Below are positions 44,733-54,135 of a DNA stretch of 64,000 bases, piece by piece (positions within the stretch are counted from its first letter, which is position 1; every line of letters begins with the position of its first letter). This stretch comes from UBA974 sp002292405 (lineage in GTDB: Bacteria; Bacteroidota; Bacteroidia; Flavobacteriales_D; Sanyastnellaceae). The translations under genes were made by a program, and so were the position numbers. The notes beneath the pieces are model-generated. The model saw nothing but the letters and a program-made list of their open reading frames with translations, did not search any database and was not told the origin of the DNA. The DNA is taken from contig CALTBR010000003.1 in the NCBI GenBank assembly GCA_943842425.1, positions 372,001 to 436,000 of the forward strand. The letters are read 5' to 3'.

Positions 44733-45617
44733 ATGAAGAATTTATTTAAACTATTAGGTTTACTCTTATTGAGCTTTAGTCTCACAAACTCTATCTATGC
44801 TCAGGTCGGGTATATACAACCCTCTCCTACTTCTCCAGATGATGAGGTCACGCTTTTTATAGATATAAACCAAAGCCAAGACGGTCTTCAAAACAATGCC
44901 CTAAGCGCTATGTTAGATGTAATGTCTGATACAACGCACGTATATCTATGGGCATGGAATCCTTCTTCGCCTATGGCAGGAAATGGAGAGTGGACGGCGT
45001 CGAATGAGGCGATGAAACTTAATCGGATTGGTCCTAAATTATATTCTATGACATTTGTGCCTACGGAGTTTTTTGATATCGAGGGAGCCGAGCTTTATGC
45101 TAGTGGGATTTCATGCCTGGCTAAACTTAAAGACGGATCGCCTATCGATGGGTTCGAAGGTGAACCCAAGACGGAGGATCTATATATACCCATAGTGCCG
45201 AAATTATGTGACGAAGTTATATGTGTGTTTCCCGAAGTTCGTCGCGCTGACGATTTTCTAAGCATTACTTATGATAACACCCAAGAATCGTACGAAGGGC
45301 TTCAAAACATGGGTGAGGAAGATTGCTATTTATGGATGGCAGCGAAGCTACTTGATGGAACGAATTTAATTTACATTGATGAAGCCCTTGTGACCTCAAC
45401 CCCTGAACTTCAAATGACTTCTATCGATGATGGAACAACTGAAACAGTGGGCAAGTTTAGGATTACCTTTATCCCGGAGGATCTGTTCGCACCCATGATG
45501 ACTCCAGAAATAGCAGGAATAGATTATCTTATTTGTTACATCTTAAGACCTGGATTTTCTTATCCTCCAGGACCGCCTAATTACTACATTAATCTTCCTA
45601 TTTTAACTTGTGAGTAA
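44733..45617 (+). CDS. secreted two-domain protein of the glucan locus (SusE/F position)
   Basis: After a Sec signal (MKNLFKLLGLLLLSFSLTNSIYAQ) come two similar beta-sandwich units: the first with DDEVTLFIDINQSQDGL and YLWAWNP...NGEW, the second with DDFLSITYDNTQESYEGL and CYLWMAAKLLDG. The first resembles the N-terminal domain of the T9SS amylase in the same operon (ADDIVILYYDVTEG). No lipobox and no sorting domain are seen. By position it is an accessory starch-binding or scaffold protein; function is inference only. Confidence 0.65.
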   Translation: MKNLFKLLGLLLLSFSLTNSIYAQVGYIQPSPTSPDDEVTLFIDINQSQDGLQNNALSAMLDVMSDTTHVYLWAWNPSSPMAGNGEWTASNEAMKLNRIGPKLYSMTFVPTEFFDIEGAELYASGISCLAKLKDGSPIDGFEGEPKTEDLYIPIVPKLCDEVICVFPEVRRADDFLSITYDNTQESYEGLQNMGEEDCYLWMAAKLLDGTNLIYIDEALVTSTPELQMTSIDDGTTETVGKFRITFIPEDLFAPMMTPEIAGIDYLICYILRPGFSYPPGPPNYYINLPILTCE

Positions 45618-45626
45618 CACCTAAGA

Positions 45627-48056
45627 ATGAAAACTGCGAGAATCCTCCTTTTAGCTTCTGTAAGTTGTGTACTCATTGTACTCTCTAATTGCTCAAGTAC
45701 AACAACAAATCACGAGCAAACATCATCTGAGACATTAACAGAGGTTGTGGAAAAGCTTCGTGAAGGAGATGGCTGGAGTACGTGGGGACCCACGCTTCCT
45801 ATACAGTTAGAATCAAAATCGACAAGACTTAACTTAAAAGACTACTTGCTTTATGGGGAAAATGTTGATTCAGTAGTGTATTTCCATGAGATGAACCATC
45901 CTGAAAGGATTCACTTCAATAGTTACAATGATGCTATAATAACAAAACAGCCCACAAATGGAATCGGGTTACTTTCAATTTACGTTAAGCAAGGATCCAA
46001 CTCTGCTCAAAGAAACATCCTAGTATTTGCTTCTGAGATGCAGGAGATTACAATTGAAACTAATGGTGGAAGGATCTCAGAGGCTACAAGTGTTCATTTA
46101 GCAGGGTCTATGAATGGATGGAGTTCTTGGAAAACTCCACTTGAGCAAGTGGAAAATGGGAATTGGTCTGTAACGTTAAACTTGCCATTAGGGAATCATT
46201 CATACCAAATAATAACCGACAATGCCTGGGGTTTAGACCCCGCCAACAATGACTCTATACCCAATGGGCTAGGCGGTTGGAATTCACTGATAGAAGTATC
46301 CCAAGCTTCATTGCCCCCTGTTATTAAAGTTGCTCAAGCGGAAAATGCCGACATTGAAATTAAAGGAGATTATGGAATTGACGTTTGGTGCATCTGGGAA
46401 GATCGATTCATTGCTGAAATTGAGCTAGGTCTTCTGAGAAATGCCTCTTTAAATATTCCCAATTCTGCAAAGTCATTGCGAAGGTCACACCTAAGGTTAT
46501 ATCCTGTAAATAATGGAGTGAGAGGGCCAGAGATATTAATTCCACTTGAATATGGAGAACCTATTGTTTCCACCGAGGACTTAGATAGAAGAGATTGGCA
46601 CGCAATGGTGATGTACTTCTTGATGATAGATCGGTTTAACAACGGGATGCCCGACAATGATAGTCCAGTTGATGATAAGGATATTATGCCCATTGCAAAT
46701 CACAAAGGAGGTGATATCACCGGGGTGGCTTTAAAAATTGTAGATGGATATTTAGGGAGACTAGGAGTAAATACGGTTTGGCTCAGTCCTATTACTAAGA
46801 ATGTAAAAGGTGCGTGGGGGTACTGGTCTGATCCACGCACTTCTGTTTCAAGTAAATTCTCCAGTTTTCATGGATATTGGCCCATCAGCAATACAGTTAT
46901 AGACCCTACTTTCGGTTCTAGAGCGGAGTTTAATGGATTTGTAGATTTCGCACATTCAGCAGATATGAACGTAATCTTAGACTATGTTGCGAATCACGTC
47001 CATGAAGACCACCCCATATACAAAGAACACCCTGACTGGGCTACAGACCTTTACCTGCCAGACGGGTCTATGAATATCGAACGATGGGACGATCACAGAC
47101 TCACCACTTGGTTCGACACCTTCCTACCTACCTTGGATCTCTCACGACCGGAAGTGTACTCAGCTATGACAGACTCGGCAATGTGGTGGGTGGAGAACTC
47201 TGCGGTTGATGGCTTTAGGCACGATGCAACGAAGCATATACCTGAAGTGTTTTGGCGTACTCTTACTAGGAAAATGAAAGTTGTGAATCGCACACGTGGA
47301 CGTCGCCTTTTCCAAATTGGGGAGACTTATGGCAGCCCTTCATTGATAAGTAGCTACATCTCTTCGGGTATGCTAGACGCACAATTCGACTTCAACCACT
47401 ACGATGCTGCTGTGGCTGCACTAGCGTTTGATGATGGATCTTTTAAAAATCTTGCTTCCACCGCTCGCGAGTCTTTGAAATCTTATGGAGCTCATAATCT
47501 TATGGGAAACATCACCGGAAACCAAGACCGCATCCGCTTCACTTCTCTTGCGGATGGTGGCGTAGTGCCTGAAGGGAATGGTAAATTTGAGGGTTGGACT
47601 CAAGACATTCAACACGTAAATGGTGGTGGCGGTTTTGAAAAAATGAGAATGCTTATGTCTTATCTCATGGCTATGCCAGGTATTCCATGCATTTATTATG
47701 GAGATGAAATAGCTGATGTGGGCGGGAATGACCCAGACAATAGACGAGTTATGAGGTTTGATGACCTTTCTCTTGAAGAGGGAAATACGCTTTCATGGAC
47801 TTCTGAGTGGATTAAGCTTCGCCGTTCGAGAATGTCTTTAATTTATGGTTCCTGCAATATCGAAGCGCTTTCCCATACTCTTCTTAAAATAACGCGAGAG
47901 TACCTAGGTGAGGAAAGTGTCGTTTACATTAATAAATCTAAAGAATCAGTTGAAATAAGCGCAGATGGGAAATCTATTATTGCTGGAGAAGCAGAAAAAT
48001 CACAGAGTGGTCTGATAACAATACCTTCACAATCGGCAATTTGTCTTGGAAATTAA
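45627..48056 (+). CDS. GH13 alpha-amylase/neopullulanase-like lipoprotein (SusG-like)
   Basis: The signal peptide ends in a lipobox (LIVLSNCSS), so the protein is membrane-anchored. N-terminal beta domains include a CBM-like segment, VHLAGSMNGWSSWKTPLEQ. The GH13 barrel keeps DYVANHVHEDHP (region I), the nucleophile Asp533 in VDGFRHDATKH, and Glu566 in FQIGETYG. Region IV reads ITGNQDRIRF, so the usual His before the third Asp is Gln633 (Asp634). At 809 residues it is SusG/neopullulanase-sized. It would cleave bound alpha-glucan at the surface or in the periplasm. It starts 9 bp after the preceding gene. Confidence 0.93.
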   Translation: MKTARILLLASVSCVLIVLSNCSSTTTNHEQTSSETLTEVVEKLREGDGWSTWGPTLPIQLESKSTRLNLKDYLLYGENVDSVVYFHEMNHPERIHFNSYNDAIITKQPTNGIGLLSIYVKQGSNSAQRNILVFASEMQEITIETNGGRISEATSVHLAGSMNGWSSWKTPLEQVENGNWSVTLNLPLGNHSYQIITDNAWGLDPANNDSIPNGLGGWNSLIEVSQASLPPVIKVAQAENADIEIKGDYGIDVWCIWEDRFIAEIELGLLRNASLNIPNSAKSLRRSHLRLYPVNNGVRGPEILIPLEYGEPIVSTEDLDRRDWHAMVMYFLMIDRFNNGMPDNDSPVDDKDIMPIANHKGGDITGVALKIVDGYLGRLGVNTVWLSPITKNVKGAWGYWSDPRTSVSSKFSSFHGYWPISNTVIDPTFGSRAEFNGFVDFAHSADMNVILDYVANHVHEDHPIYKEHPDWATDLYLPDGSMNIERWDDHRLTTWFDTFLPTLDLSRPEVYSAMTDSAMWWVENSAVDGFRHDATKHIPEVFWRTLTRKMKVVNRTRGRRLFQIGETYGSPSLISSYISSGMLDAQFDFNHYDAAVAALAFDDGSFKNLASTARESLKSYGAHNLMGNITGNQDRIRFTSLADGGVVPEGNGKFEGWTQDIQHVNGGGGFEKMRMLMSYLMAMPGIPCIYYGDEIADVGGNDPDNRRVMRFDDLSLEEGNTLSWTSEWIKLRRSRMSLIYGSCNIEALSHTLLKITREYLGEESVVYINKSKESVEISADGKSIIAGEAEKSQSGLITIPSQSAICLGN

Positions 48057-48123
48057 TGGAGTAAATCTGAAACTTAAGGGATGTCACTCGTAAATTGCAA
48101 ATTAATTGAAACCTGCAATTAAC

Positions 48124-49530
48124 ATGAAACACCTACTAATAGTCATTCTATCAGTCCTCACATTGGGACTATCTTCAACAACCTCTATTGCTCAAGACAC
48201 TTGGGATATAGAAGGAACAATTTTAACTGAATACGATCTAGTCACTGGATTACAGGTGCCGTGGGAGATTTTATGGGGGCCGGACGATATGATTTGGTCT
48301 ACGACAAGACCTGGAGATGTTTTTAGAATCAATCCAGAAACTGGAGCTTACGTCAACGTCTTAAACCTAAATGTTTTCGGTGGAACAGGTGCAGAACCTG
48401 GACTTTTAGGGATGGCGATGCACCCAGATTGGGAAAACACCCCTAAAGTTTACTTAGTATACAACAGTGGAACAAGCTGGTCTAATGCTACGGAAAGGCT
48501 GAGTGTATTTGATTGGAATGGTTCGCAGCTCGTTAACGAGGAAATACTTCTTACAGTCGATGGCGGAGGAATCCACAACGGCTCGAGACTACTTATACTT
48601 CCAGACAACACGCTTTTAATGAGTACTGGAGATACAGGAGATGGCGGCGCATCATCACAGAACCTGAATTCAGATAACGGCAAAATGCTCAGAATCAATC
48701 TTGACGGGACGGTGCCCGAGGACAATCCTTGGCCTGACAGTTACGTTTATAGCTGGGGGCATAGAAACAGCCAGGGCCTTTGTTTGGGGCCTGATGGCAC
48801 AATTTACAGCTCAGAGCATGGCCAAAGTAATTGGGATGAATTTAACATCATCGAAGAAGGAAGAAACTACGGTTGGCCTGATGTTGAAGGATCCTGTAAT
48901 GGACCGAGTGAAGCTGCTTTTTGTGAAGAGTTCAATGTGAGAGAACCTCTAAGATCTTGGGCTCCTTGTATCGCCGTTAACGGTATAGAATATTACAACC
49001 ACCCAGCCATCCCAGCCTGGAATCACTGCATACTTTTATCAGTCCTTGGCGGTCTGGGAGGGCAACATGAGCGTTTGAGTATTCTACACCTGAGCGAAGA
49101 TGGTTTAGAAGTTGAATCTGAAGACCAGTACTTTTCTGAGTTTAACCAAAGGGTTCGTGACATTTGTGTCAACCCAAATACTGGAGCTGTTTATATGGCT
49201 CTAAACGGACCTTCTTACCCAGGTTACGGGCCCAATATTATCAAAGAATTCAGACCTGGAGTAAACGATGGAATCTCAACTATTGCAACAGAATTAGCAG
49301 ATGCCTTAATTTACCCTAACCCAACGTCTGAAATTGTAAATATTGAAGTTTCTGAAGCACTTCTAGGTGGTGAATATAAAATCATAGACTACAGTGGACG
49401 CACCGTAAATACAGGAACGATAACTTCATCTATTGTAACAATAAATGTTTCTGACGTGGCTCGCGGATCTTTCTACTTGCACATTCAAAACGGTAAGGAA
49501 ACAATTACACGAACATTCGTTCTTAAGTAG
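48124..49530 (+). CDS. secreted PQQ-type glucose/sorbosone dehydrogenase with T9SS sorting domain
   Basis: A signal peptide (MKHLLIVILSVLTLGLSSTTSIAQ) precedes a six-blade propeller of the soluble glucose/sorbosone dehydrogenase family: GGGIHNGSRLLILPDNTLLM with the catalytic-type His, STGDTGDGG, GHRNSQGLCLGPDG with Arg, SSEHGQSNWDEFNII, and EGRNYGWPDVEG. Canonical members bind PQQ and calcium and oxidise aldoses to lactones. The C-terminus (IYPNPTSEIVNIEV ... GSFYLHIQNG) is a T9SS domain. The ATG at 48124 is preferred to the TTG at 48106. A TonB-dependent receptor follows after 3 bp. The electron acceptor is unknown. Confidence 0.87.
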   Translation: MKHLLIVILSVLTLGLSSTTSIAQDTWDIEGTILTEYDLVTGLQVPWEILWGPDDMIWSTTRPGDVFRINPETGAYVNVLNLNVFGGTGAEPGLLGMAMHPDWENTPKVYLVYNSGTSWSNATERLSVFDWNGSQLVNEEILLTVDGGGIHNGSRLLILPDNTLLMSTGDTGDGGASSQNLNSDNGKMLRINLDGTVPEDNPWPDSYVYSWGHRNSQGLCLGPDGTIYSSEHGQSNWDEFNIIEEGRNYGWPDVEGSCNGPSEAAFCEEFNVREPLRSWAPCIAVNGIEYYNHPAIPAWNHCILLSVLGGLGGQHERLSILHLSEDGLEVESEDQYFSEFNQRVRDICVNPNTGAVYMALNGPSYPGYGPNIIKEFRPGVNDGISTIATELADALIYPNPTSEIVNIEVSEALLGGEYKIIDYSGRTVNTGTITSSIVTINVSDVARGSFYLHIQNGKETITRTFVLK

Positions 49531-49533
49531 ATT

Positions 49534-51576
49534 ATGGTTAAATATATTGTAGCTCTTGCAGTACTTTTTACTGCAGGTCATAGCTCTTTTAACCCTTCAG
49601 CCCAAACAGTTTTAGAGACCGTCCAAGTCGAAGCCTATCGATTAAGTACGCCTGAAGCTTTAATTACCGGAGCTTTACACATTGTCGATTCAGCGTATAT
49701 ACACAGTTTTGCTGCATCCGATTTAAGCAATGCCTTGAATGGTATTCCTGGAGTAAAGATGGAAACCCGAGGCGACGGAGGATCTAGAAGACTCCACGTA
49801 CGAGGATCAGCTCTGCGTTCACCTTACTCAGTCAGAAACACAATGCTTTTTTATGATGGTTTCGTTCTAACTGAGGCAGATGGCAACTCGCCATTAGAGT
49901 GGATAGACCCCGATCTTCTGCAATCTTTAAGTCTTGTGTCAGGACCTGCTGCAGCATCCTTTGGTGGAGCTTATGGAGGCGCATTGAATATTTATACACC
50001 TAGCTTCACAAAGTCTGCAACTCACGCTTGGGTGCATGCGCAAGTGGGGACGACAGGTAATAACGACTTGGGTATGAACACACGCATTGCTTCTGGTGTT
50101 GACATCGGATTTGAAAATATGGGTGTGAGCATCTCAGCAATAATGACTGACAACCCTGGGTACAGAACGTGGGAGTGGAATAACAAGACTCAGTTAAATT
50201 TACGATGTAAATATTTCGACAAAGCAGGAGGAATTCACTCAATTTTTGCTGGACACTATGATGGAGCCTGGGCTTTGCCTGGAGCAATCAAACAATCACA
50301 AGTTGATACACTCCCAACGGCTTCACCTGGATTGGACTATAATGCTCATGTGGCTCGAATCAGAGATATTGCTGGATATAAATTCGAAAAGACTTGTAAC
50401 AGCGGTTGGGAATTTTCAACTTCCTTGCTAGGTCGATTCACAACTAAGACGAATCCATACGGCACCTCGGAGTTTTATAAGGGATATAAGGAAGAATCTG
50501 GATCGGGCTACAGTCTACTCACCTCTGTTGGCAAGAGGATTTATGAAGGTAATGTATGGTCTTTAGACTTTGAGATGACGGTGATGAACCTTAACGATAA
50601 AATTCATATCACCGAGTTGGAATCTGAACCTTCTGAACTCCCAACGGGTATTATCATTCCGATGCGTTACGATCTGACCATGAATGCGCAGCAAAATTTT
50701 GTTAGCACCAGTTGGATTGCTACTCGCTTCAACAACTTACGCATTGAAGGCCAAATAGGTCTGAGCAATCGCTCGCGCACTATTTCAGGCTCACTTTATC
50801 AAGACGATATATCAACACCACATTTTAGTGAAATGTCTCACAATACTCTACTACCAAGAATTGGAGTAAGTTGGGAGGTAGCTCCGGGATATTCGCTATT
50901 TGCTCAAGCAAGCACGGGTTTTAGCGATCCCACAGCTTTCGAACTCGTCAACCCAGAGGATGGACAAATCAGCGACCTTGATAGCGAGTCCGCTTTCGGA
51001 ATGGAAATGGGAATTCGCGCTCAATTTTCTGACCAAGTCAAGTTTGGTTTTACCGCTTATCAATCGAATGTTAATTCTGCAATTCTGCAAGTTGTTCAAG
51101 AAAATGAATCGATAGCGTTCGACAACATAGATGGCGGTCTTGTTATGAGTGGTTTAGAGTTTGAAGTTGATTATATAATATCTGATCATATGAACCTCAG
51201 AGCATATGGATCAAAGACACTTCATCACTTCGGAGAAGAAACCGATCACGCAGGCAATTCACTGCCAGGATCTCCTCTAACATCTGGGGGGGTTCAATTA
51301 AACACTAAGTACGCGTGGGGAACTACTCGTTTAAACACACTTCTCATAGGTGAGACACCCCTTAACAATGAGGGTAGTAGTGTGATGGATTCTTATAGCG
51401 TTATTGATGCTTCCGTGAGTGTAAACCTACCTTACGATATGAGTTTAGAACTTGGGGCTCGTAACCTCTTAGATGCTGAATACTCTTCTTGGCCTCAATT
51501 AAATGGCGTTTACGGGAAATTTTATAATCCCGCTCCACCAAGGACTGCTTACCTCTCGATTCGCTGGGGTATTTAA
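49534..51576 (+). CDS. TonB-dependent receptor (non-SusC type)
   Basis: This 680-residue barrel has a signal peptide and a plug domain without the SusC carboxypeptidase-like module: ALNGIPGVKMETRGDGGSR, LHVRGSALRSPYSVRN, LFYDGFVLTEADGNSP, and LVSGPAAASFGGAYGGALNIY. The 'DG....ADG.S' plug motif resembles FecA/YncD-like receptors for siderophores or cofactors. The C-terminus ends AYLSIRWGI with an aromatic-rich last strand. It starts 3 bp after the dehydrogenase gene, so the two are co-expressed. Substrate unknown. Confidence 0.9.
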   Translation: MVKYIVALAVLFTAGHSSFNPSAQTVLETVQVEAYRLSTPEALITGALHIVDSAYIHSFAASDLSNALNGIPGVKMETRGDGGSRRLHVRGSALRSPYSVRNTMLFYDGFVLTEADGNSPLEWIDPDLLQSLSLVSGPAAASFGGAYGGALNIYTPSFTKSATHAWVHAQVGTTGNNDLGMNTRIASGVDIGFENMGVSISAIMTDNPGYRTWEWNNKTQLNLRCKYFDKAGGIHSIFAGHYDGAWALPGAIKQSQVDTLPTASPGLDYNAHVARIRDIAGYKFEKTCNSGWEFSTSLLGRFTTKTNPYGTSEFYKGYKEESGSGYSLLTSVGKRIYEGNVWSLDFEMTVMNLNDKIHITELESEPSELPTGIIIPMRYDLTMNAQQNFVSTSWIATRFNNLRIEGQIGLSNRSRTISGSLYQDDISTPHFSEMSHNTLLPRIGVSWEVAPGYSLFAQASTGFSDPTAFELVNPEDGQISDLDSESAFGMEMGIRAQFSDQVKFGFTAYQSNVNSAILQVVQENESIAFDNIDGGLVMSGLEFEVDYIISDHMNLRAYGSKTLHHFGEETDHAGNSLPGSPLTSGGVQLNTKYAWGTTRLNTLLIGETPLNNEGSSVMDSYSVIDASVSVNLPYDMSLELGARNLLDAEYSSWPQLNGVYGKFYNPAPPRTAYLSIRWGI

Positions 51577-51592
51577 GAAATAGAAGTATCGA

Positions 51593-53509
51593 TTAGTTGA
51601 CGACTATTTCTACTCGGCGGTTAAGAGCTTTACCCGCAGACGTATCGTTATTACTTATAGGCTCTAAATCTCCTCGTCCTGAACTAGACAAACGATCTGC
51701 AGAAATTCCTGATGTTAGGAGAAAATCTACTACTGACTCTGCCCTATCCTCACTGAGCTGGAGATTTGCTTTAGCGGAGCCTATATTGTCTGTGTGTCCA
51801 ACTATTTCAACTGAAGTAGTAGGGTTAGAATTTAACCATGAGGCAAGAAGGACTAAGTCTGTTTGGTATCCAATTTCAAGAATAGCACTGCCAGAATTGA
51901 AGCGTACAGCACTCAGAGATAAAGTTGCACCTGAATCTATAGTCTTTAAACGCACCTCTACATGATGACTTTTGTTTTGCGAATCAACGGTGAACATCTC
52001 AGCTATATTAAACAAATACCCCTCACAAGAAACCTCAAAACTATAGCGCCCCTTCACTGGAAGTGGTAGTATGAAACCATCAAGAGATGTCTTTACAGAA
52101 GTCAGTACTGACCCTGTGTTGATGTCAACTAAATTCACTGAAGCAACTAAGGGTTTGCCTGTCAAATGATCTACTACAATACCCGTCAAAGCATTTACAG
52201 AAATAGGGCGAGCCTCTGGAGGCAATTCTACACGTAAAATATCTAAATCTCCTGCGGTGTTTGACCTATCTGATGCGAAAATGGCAAAAACTCCGTCAGG
52301 CTCTACCATTAGACTATTCTCGTCATTGTGAGTATTTAACGGAAAGCCTAGATTCTCTGGCTTTCCCCATTCCCCATTACTCTGCTTTCTTGAAACAAAA
52401 ATATCTAAGCCTCCTAATCCTGGGTGGCCGTTCGAACTGAAATAGATGGTTTCTCCATCCGGGTGTAGGAATGGTGACTCTTCTTCATAAGGTGTGTTTA
52501 TTTTCCCAGGCAAAGGAAAAGCTTTACCCCAAACTCCATCTTCTCCTCGTACTGCCCCAAACAAATCACTACCCTTACCCCTAACATGAAGTGCTCTTGC
52601 AAAAACTAAAAAATTACCATCAGACGATTGTGTAGGTTGGCTTTCCCAAGAATTTGAATTGGGCGCACCGATATTTTCACCTAAAGACCAATATCCCGAT
52701 TGAGGATTGTAATAACTCTCAAATAAATCGCAACTTCCAGCTCCCACTCTGTCCCCAAACCCGTCTCTTGGGGTTGCACAAGAAGTAAAGATTAAAGTCT
52801 TTCCATCGCCCGAAATACTACACGCACCTTCATTGAATAGTGTGTTAATTCCCTTCAAGGGACCGACTTCACGCCAAGCATCATCAATGAATGAAGAGCT
52901 AAAAAATTCCTCTTGGCCCGTGGGATTATTCTGACTTTTAACAAGTCTAGTAAATACAATTTTTTTACCAGAGAGTTCCATCGTGGGAAAATACTCAGGC
53001 CTAATGCTATTTACATCTCCTTCTAAAGGTTTGATAATGCAACGAGACAATGGGGTTTTGACAGCCTTTAAAGAAAACTCTAGCCCTGCCTTTACCCACT
53101 TATACTGTTTTAATTCCCGATGCTTTTTTACAACCATCTCTAAAGCGGTTATTCCAGAATCATAATCTCCAGATATCCAACAAAGCTCTGCCAACTCTAA
53201 CCAACCACCTTTGTATAATGAATCGTCTATATTCAACGCCCTTTTTAATTCTACAATTGCAATTGAATCTTGAGATAAATCTCGATGAGTTTGGGCTAAA
53301 AGAAACCATGCTAGCGCGTAGTCAGGTGATTTATTAACCGCTTTATCTAATTCCGTTAGTGTCAGTGAAAAATCCCTAACAGCATATGCATCCAAAGCTT
53401 TTTCATAAGACCTCATAGCACTTCGAGAAACTTGCGCCGTAACTTCATCACTTGTTAGGCTGACAACTATCACGGATAAAACCGTCAAAAACAACTTTAA
53501 TTTTCTCAC
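51593..53509 (-). CDS. OmpA-family envelope protein with TPR, PD40 propeller and carboxypeptidase-like domain
   Basis: This 638-residue exported protein has TPR-like repeats (~25-140, AWFLLAQTHRDLSQDS), WD40-like PD40 repeats (~180-420, ETIYFSSNGHPGLGGLDIFVSR), a carboxypeptidase regulatory-like beta domain (~435-510), and a C-terminal OmpA peptidoglycan-binding domain (VEIVGHTDNIGSAKANLQLS). This order is typical of the Bacteroidota PorE/OmpA-like group; T9SS PorE shares TPR-PD40-CRD-OmpA. A PorE role is therefore possible but not proven. It is convergent with the TonB receptor and divergent from the phosphoesterase. Confidence 0.87.
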   Translation of the reverse strand: MRKLKLFLTVLSVIVVSLTSDEVTAQVSRSAMRSYEKALDAYAVRDFSLTLTELDKAVNKSPDYALAWFLLAQTHRDLSQDSIAIVELKRALNIDDSLYKGGWLELAELCWISGDYDSGITALEMVVKKHRELKQYKWVKAGLEFSLKAVKTPLSRCIIKPLEGDVNSIRPEYFPTMELSGKKIVFTRLVKSQNNPTGQEEFFSSSFIDDAWREVGPLKGINTLFNEGACSISGDGKTLIFTSCATPRDGFGDRVGAGSCDLFESYYNPQSGYWSLGENIGAPNSNSWESQPTQSSDGNFLVFARALHVRGKGSDLFGAVRGEDGVWGKAFPLPGKINTPYEEESPFLHPDGETIYFSSNGHPGLGGLDIFVSRKQSNGEWGKPENLGFPLNTHNDENSLMVEPDGVFAIFASDRSNTAGDLDILRVELPPEARPISVNALTGIVVDHLTGKPLVASVNLVDINTGSVLTSVKTSLDGFILPLPVKGRYSFEVSCEGYLFNIAEMFTVDSQNKSHHVEVRLKTIDSGATLSLSAVRFNSGSAILEIGYQTDLVLLASWLNSNPTTSVEIVGHTDNIGSAKANLQLSEDRAESVVDFLLTSGISADRLSSSGRGDLEPISNNDTSAGKALNRRVEIVVN

Positions 53510-53520
53510 GCTACGAATTT

Positions 53521-54012
53521 ATGAAAAGAATTGGCCTGCTTTCCGATACGCACAGCTTCCTTGACGAAAGAATTAAAAAACACCTGAAAGATTGTGATGA
53601 AATATGGCACGCAGGAGATATTGGGAATATTAACGTTACAGATGAACTGTCAAAAATCGCTCCACTTCGCGCTGTATACGGAAACATTGACGGAGCAGAA
53701 TTGCGTTCGACATTTTGTAAAAACCAATATTTCACTATTGAAGGATTAAACGTTTTCATAACTCACATAGGCGGTCGACCACCTCGATTCACTCCGGAAG
53801 TTTTATCTTATCTTAAAGCTAATAATCCCAATGTCTTTATTTGTGGACACTCACATATACTTATAGCACAATTTTGCAAATCTTTTGGCGGGTTACACTT
53901 GAACCCAGGGGCAGCTGGAATATATGGTATTCATAAAGTTAGAACCTTAATGCGCTTTGACATTTCACAATCTGGTGTTGCTAACTTAGAAGTAGTGGAA
54001 ATTAAAAAGTAA
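53521..54012 (+). CDS. YfcE/MJ0936-type metallophosphoesterase
   Basis: This 163-residue calcineurin-like enzyme has all metal-binding motifs: GLLSDTHSFLDERI, EIWHAGDIGN, AVYGNIDGAE, FITHIGGRPPRF and FICGHSHI. The YfcE/MJ0936 branch hydrolyses phosphodiesters with Mn2+ in vitro; the natural substrate is uncertain. The ATG is 11 bp from the divergent OmpA-family gene start. Rho follows after a 120-bp gap. Confidence 0.92.
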   Translation: MKRIGLLSDTHSFLDERIKKHLKDCDEIWHAGDIGNINVTDELSKIAPLRAVYGNIDGAELRSTFCKNQYFTIEGLNVFITHIGGRPPRFTPEVLSYLKANNPNVFICGHSHILIAQFCKSFGGLHLNPGAAGIYGIHKVRTLMRFDISQSGVANLEVVEIKK

Positions 54013-54033
54013 TGAGATTTGAATAATAAGTAG

Positions 54034-54041
54034 TATATTTG
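54034..54041 (+). promoter_or_regulatory. -7 element upstream of rho, with ~90-nt leader
   Basis: TATATTTG fits TAnnTTTG exactly. The nearest TTG (54019-54021) is only 12 bp upstream, shorter than usual. Transcription from here would leave a leader of about 85-90 nt (54048-54135) before the rho ATG, containing a small TCCT...AGGA hairpin. Confidence 0.35.
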
Positions 54042-54135
54042 ACAAGTCCTCTAACAAGGATGCAGGATGTTTAGCGGCAACAAATTAAAGGTTGGCCGGA
54101 CATCATTTCCCATATAGAATTTTATTTTACCACAG

